DNA of 64,000 nucleotides. Source: Ridgeia piscesae (taxonomy: Eukaryota > Annelida > Polychaeta > Sabellida > Siboglinidae). The notes below the pieces were generated by a model. The model was given only the letters and a program-made list of their open reading frames with translations, did no database searches and was not told where the DNA came from. The stretch is taken from contig JAODUO010000433.1 of NCBI GenBank assembly GCA_025642075.2, positions 286,501-350,500 on the forward strand, read 5' to 3'. The position numbers and the translations under genes are program-made. Every line of letters starts with the position of its first letter. Positions within the stretch are counted from its first letter, which is position 1. Below, in pieces: positions 1-12,300 of the stretch.

Positions 1-108
1 GAACTTGACGGCTGAACACACAAACACACACAAACACTTGAGTAGAGTCCCACAGGAACTTGATGGCTGAACACACAAACACACACAAACACTTGAGTAG
101 AGCCACAG
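1..108. repeat. Two tandem copies of a ~54-bp intronic unit
   Basis: Positions 1-55 and 56-108 are near-identical, each containing CACAAACACACACAAACACT and ending CACAG. The array may extend beyond the window start. It lies in the ATRX intron after exon 14; 109-205 shows nothing else. Confidence 0.85.
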
Positions 109-205
109 ACACCTGACAGCTGCACACAAACCTACATCATAATGGGGCAACATCTTCCATTTGGTGACAACATTTCTACGAGTTGTGATGCTGACAGCGC
201 CATAC

Positions 206-356
206 CTTCGACTTGGTGAGGCTTCAGGAGGCAGATGAGATCAGAGTGAACCTCAATGATTGGCTCCTTGGTTTCTGGGTCCATCTCCAGCACAAGCTTC
301 GTCGTCTTGGGACACTTGGTGGGAGAGTTGGCGTCCTCCACTGTCACCTCATTGTA
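206..356 (-). CDS. ATRX: ATRX exon 14, entry to SNF2 helicase
   Basis: 151 nt, phase 0 in, phase 1 out. Encodes YNEVTVEDANSPTKCPKTTK, LVLEMDPETKEPIIEVH and LICLLKPHQVEG. The SPTKCPxTTKLVL and LKPHQVxG strings are diagnostic for ATRX; the latter begins the Q motif of the SNF2 ATPase. Donor GAAG/GTATGG. The ATPase proper continues at coordinates below 1. Confidence 0.96.
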
Positions 357-3300
357 CTGTCACGCGACACTCAACATTAGCTTCAAATATTTCGCAAATT
401 TACAGGACAGTGTCTGTTCATAGATTTAATTAATATCATATTTTATGACTATATGTCGCGGTGATATCGATGTAATATACTTTACACAATTATTTAGCAG
501 TTTGACCAGTGGTCAAAACTATCTCTTATTATCAAATTTCAGTAGGCAATGATCACGAGATGCCACTCTATGTAAATTACATCTTAACAGAATTTAGGTT
601 TATATCAAAACATGGCAAAACATGCCACTGTCAACACAAAACAATTTACATCTAGATAACAAAAGGAAGTGACACGTACCATGGCCTGGCGCTCCTTGAT
701 CCGCTTACGTCGATCCTCCTCCGCCTTCGTGGCGGCCACGGTCTGATCCGAGAGTTTCTTGTCCTTCAGGATCTTCCGGATCTTCCGACGCTTTGCCTTG
801 CTCGGATGGTCGTCATCGTCATCATTGTCACCACTCTGTCACATGACACAGGTGATGTCAACACACAAACACTGCACCACCAGCTGTATACCAGCTTGTT
901 AGTCTTACCACAGTTACTGTGTGTTTCAGATTTATTTCGAAAAGGACACAGCGCCTTACAAGTCACATGACCTCTGCTATGTCCCTTCAACCGCAGTAGC
1001 GACTCGTCAATCATTATATCTAATATATATTTTCAATAGTTTACAATTTGCAACTGAATAGTTGTGTTAAATATTGTACGTGGTCAGTTTGCTTCAAGGT
1101 ACTTTTAATTATAACTGATCTAATTAACGTAGTTATACATGGATTTTTCTGAATCAAATGTACACAATCCCATCAACAGAAGCCTTATTTATGACTAGAA
1201 CCAGTCATATAACTGTCTGTCCAGTTGGTCAGCCAGACAGACACCAGTCTGTCAGTTTTCAAGACTGTCAGGTAATTGGCTGAGACTACTTAGAAAATAT
1301 ATCACAGGTGAATTTAGAGGGTACATTTGGTCACTAGATTAACAAATAGTTCCACTCCAAGGGACCTACATTAATGATAATGACAATGAAGGCAACACAA
1401 GTAGTGAAGTCAATCAAATGGATCAATATTAATTAATAATATTATTAAATAAATGACACTGGTCAATCCTTGAAAGAAACAAAACTAAATACTTCTATTT
1501 ACATTCCTCTCACCCGCCATTACAATCAGCCCTCCTATAATCGCTCCCTCACCCCAGACTTGTCGCTGTCGGACGTGTCAACCTTCTTGATGCGACGGCG
1601 TTTCTTCTTTCCCTTCTTCTTCGACGCGTCCGACTCGTCAGAGCTGTCTGATGACTTGGCCCGCTTCTTTTTCTTCTTCTTCTTCTTGTCATCCTCAGAG
1701 CTGATGTCAGAGCTGATGTCATCGTCCGAGGACTGCTCTGTGGTTGACGATGACTCGTCACTACTCCGGATCACTTTCTTGTGCTTCTTCTTCGTCTCCT
1801 TCTTCTTCTTCCCTCCTGTCGCCTTCCTGCAACAACATTTCACTCATCTCAGTCATCCTATTAGGCCGTTAGACAGGGTTCAAGAACTTTTTCAATAACT
1901 GGTTCTGTTCAACCATAAGAACTCACAGTGACTCTTAAAATTTTTTAAATAAGTTTAGTCAAATACTTATCGGCGTAACATTTTAACATATAATATGTTT
2001 TAATGTCTTAAATTATTTTAATTAGTTTTATTGATACATATCGTATATTCTCTACAGTATAATTTATATTTACGCTAATGTCTTAAATTATATATTATTT
2101 GAATCTATTTTAACAAATATACTTTGCAAGTTTTATGTACTCATTTCAATCTTTTTGACTGCCCAGAGAGAGTGAAATAAACTATTATTATTATGCTAAA
2201 TTCACGGGTATTCAAGATTTTTCAAGGCTATTTGAAAAGTAAATTCATGATAATTTTAAAGACAGATGTACTTTTAACCACCATTTTTACAGTCAGCACA
2301 ACAATTAGTGCCAATAATAACACAGTGCTATTATTTGCTGTCTGCTTACCTACGGCTTTTAGGCTGATACTTGTCATGACAGATGGGCCAATAATAATTT
2401 TAATTGTGAACCTTGTTTTTTGTCTATTTAACTTTGTCTTACTGTGTTAATTTATATTGCGAGTTATACATGTCGTAACGATATTTGAATTCCACGTATG
2501 ACCGTGCTAAAATACTAGTAAACTTTTTAACCCTGCGACCGGCCAGCAAAAAGCCTCTATTTCAGTGTTACAATAAAAATCATAACTCTGCAAATACTTA
2601 TCATAAAAATATGAATGAGGCATCATTTTACTGCCAAATGAACTCTTTATCATAATAAAATTATACTATCTCTATTATGTAAGATAATCATGGTGATATT
2701 ATTAGCTGAATGTCATCCAAAAAAAATACGATAAAAACAAACGCACTATCCTGCTCCCAAATAATTACTGAACGGACAAATTTCTTATTTCGTGCGAGAC
2801 AAATGTAACCACATGTTTTAGCTGCCAAATAACATAAACATGAATCAAATCCACTGAGAACTGTAATTTTTATAAAAAAAAATCAACATAGAGGTAGGCC
2901 ATTTTAGGCCGCCTAATCGCTGCTACATTCGCCTCCTGTGCAAACCCAGTGTGAGCGGTGAAATGTTGCACTGACAAATGGTTGATTCTTCACATCAAAA
3001 AGCATCCAATTGTTTGTATGTTTATAATGCTGCTATTAATGCATGAAGATTATTCTTACACACAAATATCCACTACTGTCTTTAGCCATATATACTCATT
3101 AATACAGCTAAGTGAACTAGAGCAACGTGGTGTTAATGAAATTGTCCAGTGGTTGCCACAGCAGAACGAGAGTTATGTGGATTCTACCCACTGTACTACA
3201 GCGTTCCACTAAATTTAAAATGTCTCCTCAACCCAAACATTCATCCGTCTCATTTAGCATTAAAACTTCACAAAAGTTAAATCTAAATCATGTCTTGTTC

Positions 3301-6300
3301 ATGCAATCTCTGTGCGTAGTTCTGATAAATGTCAGATAAACTATTAATTTATGCCCAGGACTTAATTAAGCCATTTCACATTAATGTACAAATACAAACT
3401 ATACACAACAATTAATAACACAGAAAGGATTTATTTTAAGTTACTCTGCAGACTATTAATGGTTTGTTAACGTTATTTTTTACCATATATGTAGCCTTTA
3501 AGCTACACCGGCAACAATGACTAAAGCAAAACTAGTCAATAAATAAATACAACCCAGAAATGCACAATATCCAGACGTGACACCAACATGCCAAGGAAGG
3601 AACCTACTTCTTCGTTTTTGGCTTCACATCGCTGTCAGCCTCGTCTGAGTCGGTCAGCTTTGCGTTGAGAAGCTGTGATGTCTTCTTGCGAGCAGGACGC
3701 ATGTCATCACTGTCATCTGTTGACGCCTCATCATCCTCGTCTTCTGCGTCTTCGTCTTTCTTCACTTTTGAATTCTTCTGCTTTGAAGATTTCTTCTTCT
3801 TACCTATACAGAAACAACATGCTCAGTAACGATGCAGTTCAGGGACGAGTACATTGTGCAACCGTGTCAAACTGTGACCTACTACTTCAGGGTGGTATCT
3901 TAGTTGGAAAATTGTGAAATATATATGCACTGTTTTAGATTCCACAGCTTTAAAATCACACCAAATTTTAGGTGTATCTTCAATATCATCCTTGGTGTAT
4001 TCCCCATTTTTTTTTGCATAATTTAGAGAAAATTATTATATCAAATTGGATTATGTGAAAAACCAATCCCCATTGCAACCATTCATTTTGTATTGTATTA
4101 CCTTGGGTTATGTCAAGGAAAATAAATCGAATATTGAAAGATGCGCTAAAATAAGGTTAGCATTTCTTTCAAAATAGATTGCGTTTTGACTCACACACCA
4201 AGTAAGTGTGTGAGCTATAACTTTAAAAGGCAAATGTAGTGTTAATCTTCAACTTTCTCTGTTTTTTACAATTGTTAGTACAATTAAAAATTAAAAAAAT
4301 ATGTATTATTGTAATGTGGAAATAAAAGCGTTATATTGTATCCAGATTTGTTGGGGCGAGTCATGTTTTTACAATAAACATAATGAGCGTGACATTTGGA
4401 TCCTTACATGCATCACAGTACTGTTACGTCAGCAAATATCAATAAAGCACCTACCTATATCTGCATCATCATCGTCATCATCACTGTCGACGTCTTCGTC
4501 ACCACTGTCATCAGCAATGAGGGCCTTCCGAGCGCGTTCATCGGGATCATCGTCAGACATCGGCTCAAGCAGTCCGTTGTCAGCGTCATCATTGTCAGAT
4601 CCCTAGTGCAAGACGACATGGTTACATCATACATGAAATCAATTACGATTACTTTTAAAATGTACAAGTACAGTTACAACTACACAAATTCTTGGGTGTA
4701 ACAAATTAACTTATCAGCTAAAGAATACATTATACTATTTGTTCAAATGTCAACAAAATTAAAAACCAAATCATTTTACAAACATACGCTCTATATTTTT
4801 AATACTTATGAAATATCATAGATACGCGAGCCTTTTCTACCACTGTGGCCCAAAATTACACCCATCCATGAAAGTCGTAAAATAAAAAATGGATATTGTT
4901 TTTCGGACACTTAATTTTCCATAGAAAACGTCATCTGACCTGACTGAATTTGGCAAAATATAACAACAAAATGCCAGTCAGACACATCTGCAGCAGGTTC
5001 CTTTTGGTCTGGCAACAGTTTCTTGAGCTGCGAAGATGCAATCTACCTTATTCTAATGTCACGAGAGTCACAAAATATAGTATGTAACTTTAGAGGTGAC
5101 CACTGACCAGGGCCAAAAATCGGCCCAACTGCACCTGCCTCTGTTGTAGTAATTTTGATTTCCATCACACGTAACTGACACGCGAACATCTGACAGATTT
5201 TTCTAGATTGTGTATATTTTTCCTTGCACAGATTCAGCGATAGATTTTTCACAGTCGAGTTTACAAAGCACATGATGTTGTTGCCGCCCATATTTTGGAT
5301 ATTTTATTATGCCCTGATGAATGAATTTACACATCCATTCATAAAGTCTACACCCCCACATGTGGTATCAAAAGAATGCTCTGTGAGTGGCCAATCAGCC
5401 AAAATAAGTTACATGGGTTCAGTTGATTCAGCCAATCGGAACCCTGGTTTTAAATGTAGCGTCATCAACCCTGCAAAATCAATATTGGAGAAAAAATGGT
5501 GAAGCAGTAAAGAACAGTTTATCCACTTCGCAACTTTCCTTTCGATTATCTTAAGTTTCTGCATTGAAATTTTGACAAAATGCTTGACAGCATTCATAAA
5601 CAATGTTAATATATTCATTCGTGTAGTTAGATTGACTTTGGTGTGAAAATTCAACAAATTAGCAGCACGACATTTCTCCAGCCAAGCGCGTGGGTTGCAA
5701 TGGCTATAAGTTCAAATGCAATCACCCAGCTTGAATCAACGTATTTGTCTGAAAAAATCATAAAAATAATAGTTCCCAATGGATTTGTTTCACTTTTGTT
5801 TTATTTGGCAGCTAATACATGACGCTACGGAAAAGAATATTCATCTGCCTCATCATTATTTGACAGGATTTTTCTTGGTCATCTCTAGCGCTAGGGTTAA
5901 TCAAATTGTCAAGCTGCAGCATGACTCTGGCCGTTAACCTTTGAACCTAACACCTTTGATTGGGCGGTACACACCTGGTCCATTGTCTCATCCTCCACCT
6001 CATCCTCCTCCTCCTCTTCTTCTTTCTCTCCATCACTTTCAAGGTCATCCTCATCATGCAGACTCTTCTTGTTCTTTGGACGCTTTCCCTTGAGCACTGA
6101 AATCACAACAAGTTATCTAGACATTCCCACACATTAAAATGTGCATAATATGCAAGAACTAGTCATCAATACTGTAATAAGTGTAAAATATTAGGAAAGT
6201 AATCAACTGTCAACCCAGAATCGCCTTTTATCAATTGGTCTACTCATGTCCACGACTCGCGCAAACATAAAATGAAGTGCGTATTATTAACGTATATTTT

Positions 6301-9300
6301 TACAAGAGCTTTTTGTTTCGATTCAGCGAATAATCGTAATTGTTAAACTTCATGTAATGTAACTACAATCAATTACAAAGGTAAATTGTAAACGGTGCCA
6401 TTACAGCTAGACTGATTCAAGATTATTACAATCTGTTTACCATTGATCTACAATCAATTTTCTTCCACCAGCATCACTAAACTCACCTAAACCTGTTCAT
6501 GTTTCCAGTTTGATCTACAATCAATTTTCTTCCACCAGCATCACTAAGCTCACCTAAACCTGTTCATGTTAACAGTTTCACTTACATGCTTTAGTCTGCT
6601 TCTTTGTTGTCTTTTTATCGGTGACTTCATCCTCGCTGTCAGCCGTTTTCTTAGTCTTCTTGCTGCCCAGCATCGGCATCTTCCCCAGTCGGTCAATGTC
6701 CTTCTCTAGCTCCGAGTCATAGCTCGAATCAGAGCCGCGATCTGACTGTGACTTCCCTACTTTCTTACTACTTTTGCTGGATTTTTTATCCAACTTCTTT
6801 CCCTTCGTTTTTGGGTCATCTTTCTCTTTACGAGATTTGACATCTTTGTCATCACTCTCATCACCTGATGAGGCTTTCTTTTTAGTTCCACGTCTTTTCC
6901 TGGGCCTTCTTAAGAGATCATCAACGTCCTCAGAATCGGACGACTTACTTGGCCGAGATGGCTTTTGTGATATGTATTCATCATTAGAATCATCTGACGA
7001 ATGCTTTTTTCGGGGCGTTGACTTCGCCCCAATCTTGGACAACCGCCTGCTCTTTGTAGGACTAGCTTGTCCATCCGTTGTTTCACTTTCCTTATTGTAT
7101 GTATCTCCATTAGAGCCTTTCTCCTCTTTCGGTTGTGCTTCTTTCTTTCTGTCTTCTTTTGATTTCGTTTTCTGACCCGTACTTTCCTCATCAGTGTTTT
7201 CGTCAGACTGATCTCTACACTTCCCGGAGTTTTTGTTCTTCGGTCGACGATTTGTTTCGGCATCACTGTCATCGTCACAACTTTCACTCTTCTTTCCTTT
7301 TCTCAGACCCTTTCCTTTAACCCTGGATTCTCTTTCACTTTCATCAGAACTTTCTTTCTTCTTTCCTCTTCTCCGACTTTTTTCTCTACCCTTTGTTTCA
7401 ATGTCACTATCACCCGCAGAACTATCTCTTTCCACTCCTTTTCTACGACCCTTTCCTTTACCCTTGGATTCATTTTCACTTTCATCAGAACGTTCTTTCT
7501 TCTTTCCTCTTCTCCGACTTTTTTCTCTACCCTTTGTTTCAATGTCACTATCATCTGTAGAACTTTCTCTTTCCACTCCTTTTCTACGACCCTTTCCTTT
7601 AACCTTGGATTCATTTTCACTTTCATCAGAACGTTCTTTCTTCTTTCCTCTTCTCCGACTTTTTTCTCTACCCTTTGTTTCAATGTCACTATCATCTGTA
7701 GAACTTTCTCTTTCCACTCCTTTTTTACGACCCTTTCCTTTAACCTTGGATTCACTTTCACTTTCACCAGAACGTTCTTTCTTCTTTCCTCTTCTCCGAC
7801 TTTTGTCTCTACCCTTTGTTTCAATGTCACTATCACCCGCAGAACTTTCTCTTTCCACTCCTTTTTTCTGACCCTTTACAGATTTAACCTTTGAACTATC
7901 ATCATCACCTTCTTTCGACAACTCATTCTTCTTTCCTTTTCTGATTCTAGTACTTCCCGTGTGTTCCGCCGAGTCCTCCCGTTTAACACCCTTCGCACTC
8001 CCCTTCCCGGAATTTCGTTCTTTGCTGGACTTTGTTTTTCGCTTCGGCTCACCAACATCATCACTGTCACTACCACTGTCGCTGTCTTGTGGCGCTTTCT
8101 TAGACGACCTCGATTTCTTCGGTAATTCTTCACTAGAATCGCTCTCTTCTTCATCTTCTTTCACTTTCTGCAGACTCAGCCGCCTGCTTTTTCTGGAGGT
8201 AGTCGTGTCCTTCTCAGAATTGTGGTCCGATGAATCGCTTTTCTTTCCCTTCCTGTGTCTACTCTTTCTCGCGTCCTCCTCTGAATCCTCCTCTTTAACC
8301 TTCTTCCTACTTTCCTTCTTGGAACATTTCTCCTTGCCGGATCGTGTTTTCGATTTCGACTCACCAACATCATCACTGTCATCACTGTGAGACTGATCTC
8401 GTGACTTTTTCCTAGATACTTTCGTTTTCTTAGACGACTTTGACTTCTTCGGTGACTCCTCATCAGAATTGCTGTCTTTTGGTTCTTCCTTCTTTGCCTT
8501 CTGCAAACTCAGTTTCTTGCTCTTTCTCGAGGTCCTAATTTCCGTCTCAGTATCATCATCCGATGTGTCATCGTTTCCGTGGCGATGACTGTGACGAGAG
8601 CGCTCCATTTTCTTTCTCCTCCCCTTTCCTACAACAATCCAAGTTTCCATCACCATACCACAGCTCCACCTATGGAGCTGCTACCCATTACCCATAATCC
8701 TCTGCACAAAAACATTTATCGAAAAAGAAAACCAACCAGATGTTTCCTTTCATTTGGTGTCTCAATTTCCAAGAAATTCACATAACATGTGTGCAGTTTC
8801 CACACAAATATCTACATCATAATATACATGCGGGTTTGCGCCATAATTGTGGTATTAGATTAAATTAATAATTTAATCACAACTACATAGATCACTGACA
8901 AGTGATGGGGTGATCTCTAGTGTTTTGAGAACAGCTACAAGTCTAGGCCGAAACAGGAAAATATTTAATATTTTGGTTTCTTGAGTGGCCCTGAGAAGAC
9001 CAGTCAACTACACATTTCTTTTGTACAATGAAAATACCCTAAGATATGTCCAAACAAAATTACAGGAAACTACATCAGTTTTATTTTTGAAAAACTGAGA
9101 ATTTAGAAATGTGTAGGCCCTTGAAAGACACTACCTGGTAGTTGATTTAAAATGAGTCAATTTTTTTTAGATTTCTTGTGCATAGTGAAAGAAAGAAATG
9201 TCTATAAGCAAAACTTGATAAAAATAGATCTTCAACGGTTTGTAAGATACGTGAGCTAACAGCACACAACGCATGTAGAGTGATGTCATAAGTATGTTGG

Positions 9301-12300
9301 ACCTTCAGCCCAAACAAATGGTAAAAACAACTTCTAAGTTTCCAGTTTCACTAAAGGACCGGTCTTTACAGAATGCGTTGTGTTAGAACTCACAATATGA
9401 CTACCCCCCGGGTAAGCAGTGGTGTTACAATTCCCAGTTTAGCAGCAGAAATCATGATTGTCGTCTTTCATCTTGGCAGAATCTCACTCTTTTAAGTACG
9501 CTGCATACATCTATACACACTGATACAACAAACATGCTTAACACAAATATTTTGCATATGTTAACAGCTGCACTATTTACCCAAACTTTCTGAAATACTT
9601 ACCTTACAATCTGCAGGATATTATACCTGCCTGTGGTGCGCAACTATTAGGGCTGTCATTGGTTTTTGGGTTCTAAAAAGTTGGGGGAGTGGCCCCAAAA
9701 CAAGTTTAAAATCGAAACTGTCCCACACCCTCCTTACTAGTGACTGCCCAGTCACTGGAGATGTCCGACGGTTACTACCCCTGGGTACCCCTTATATCAA
9801 CCACAGCTATCATCATGCAGCATGATACCCTAATGTGTTCCCAAATTTATTTTAATGTTTTGCAATGTTTATTGGTGTGTGTGTGTGGTTGTGGGGTGAC
9901 TACAATTGGGGTGATTGTACAAATGTTGTTTTTGTACAACTGTGTGTTACTGGGGGCGAGTATACTATTTCGGGTGACTTTTCTAATGGGGTGTTTGTAC
10001 TATTTGGATGACAATGCTGGTGGTAACACTACTATTGGTGTGACTGAATTATTATTGTGATTGTACCATTGAGGGAACTGTACTGTTGGATGACTGTACT
10101 TCTGGACGAGTGTACTGTTGGGGCAACTGTACTGTTGGATGACTGTACTTCTTGATGAGTGTACTGTTGGGGCAACTGTACTGTTGGATGACTGTACTTC
10201 TTGATGAGTGTACTGTTGGGGCAACTGTACTGTTGGATGACTGTACTTCTTGATGAGTGTACTGTTGGGGCAACTGTACTGTTGGATGACTGTACTTCTT
10301 GATGAGTGTACTGTTGGGGCAACTATACTGTTGGATGACTTTACTTCTTGATGAGTGTACTGTTGGGGCAACTATACTGTTGGATGACTGTACTTCTTGA
10401 TGAGTGTACTGTTGGGGCAACTGTACTGTTGGATGACTGTACTCCTTGATGAGTGTACTGTTGGGGTGACTGTACTTCTGGACAAGTGTACTGTTGGGGC
10501 AACTGTACTGTTGGATGACTGTACTTCTTGATGAGTGTACTGTTGGGGCAACTGTACTGTTGGGGTGACTGTACTTCTGGACGAGTGTACTGTTGGGGCA
10601 ACTGTACTGTTGGATGACTGTACTCCTTGATGAGTGTACTGTTGGGGTGACTGTACTTCTGGATGAGTGTACTGTTGGGGCAACTGTACTGTTGGATGAC
10701 TGTACTTCTTGATGAGTGTACTGTTGGGGCAACTATACTGTTGGATGACTGTACTTCTTGATGAGTGTACTGTTGGGGCAACTGTACTGTTGGATGACTG
10801 TACTTCTGGACGAGTGTACTGTTGGGGCAACTGTACTGTTGGATGACTGTACTTCTGGATGAGTGTACTGTTGGGGTGACTGTACTTCTTGATGAGTGTA
10901 CTGTTGGATGACTGTACTTCTTGATGAGTGTACTGTTGGGGCAACTATACTGTTGGATGACTGTACTTCTGGACGAGTGTACTGTTGGGGCAACTGTACT
11001 GTTGGACGACTGTACTTCTGGATGAGTGTACTGTTGGGGTGACTGTACTTCTGGATGAGTGTACTGTTGGGGCAACTGTACTGTTGGATGACTGTACTTC
11101 TTGATGACTGTACTGTTGGATGACTGTACTTCTGGATGAGTGTACTTTTGGGCCAACTGTACTGTTGAGGTGACTGTACTTCTGGATGATTGCACTGTTG
11201 GATGACTGTACTGTTGGATGAGTGTACTGTTGAGGTGACTGTACTGTTGGATGACTGTACTTCTGGATGAGAGTGTACTGTTGGATGACTGACTTCTGGC
11301 TGAATGTACTGTTGGATGACCGTACTTCTGGATGAGTGTACTGTTGGATGAGTGTACTGTTGGATGACTGTACTTCTGGATGAGTGTACTGTTGGGGTAA
11401 CTTTACTGTTGGATGAGTGTACTGTTGGATAACTGTACTTCTGGATGAATGTACTGTTGGATGACTGTACTTCTGGATGAGTGTACTGTTGGGGTGACTG
11501 TACTGTTGGATGACTGTATTTCTGGACGAGTACTTCTGGATGAATGTACTGTTGAGGTGACTGTACTTCTGGATGAGTGTACTTCTGGATGAATGTACTG
11601 TTGAGGTGACTGTACTTCTGGATGAGTGTATTTCTGGATGAATATACTGTTGGATGATTGTACTTCTGGATGAGTGTACTTGTGGATGAATGTACTGTTG
11701 GATGACTGTACTTCTGGATGAATGTACTGTTGGATGACTGTACTTGTGGATGATTGTACTTCTGGACGAGTGTACTTCTGGATGAATGTAATGTTGGATG
11801 ACTGTACTTCTGGATGAGTGTACTTCTGGATGAATGTACTTCTGGATGATTGTACTTCTGGATGAGTGTACTTCTGGACGAGTGTACTTCTGGATGAATG
11901 TACTATTGGATGACTGTACTTCTGGATGAATGTACTATTGGATGACTGTACTTCTGGATGAATGTACTGTTGGATGACTGTACTTCTGGATGAGTGTACT
12001 GTTGGGGTGACTGTACTGTTGGATGACTGTACTTCTGGATGAGTATACTGTTGAGGTGATTGTACTGTTGAATGACTGTCATAAAACAAGTATCATTTCA
12101 GATAATTTGAAAGTTTGGTTCATTCATTCACAAATCCAACAAGCATTGGTATTCATTTGTCAACATGCCTGGCAGTGTCAACATTCTAGTACATATGGGA
12201 CATCGCAGTTTTTGGGGTTTCCTTGTTGAACACTATGATAACCACACACCATGTTCGTGGCCCATCGTCTCCAGAGCACAGAGCCATGTGTGCAGCACAG

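Larger units (their letters stand above)
357..6585. other. ATRX introns 8-13 (between exons 8 and 14)
   Basis: Introns 357-679, 836-1552, 1827-3607, 3804-4454, 4603-5974 and 6097-6585 are AT-rich, and I see no further coding exon in them: phases of the flanking exons already match. The only structure noted is the 68-bp duplication at 6443-6578, described separately. Confidence 0.7.
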
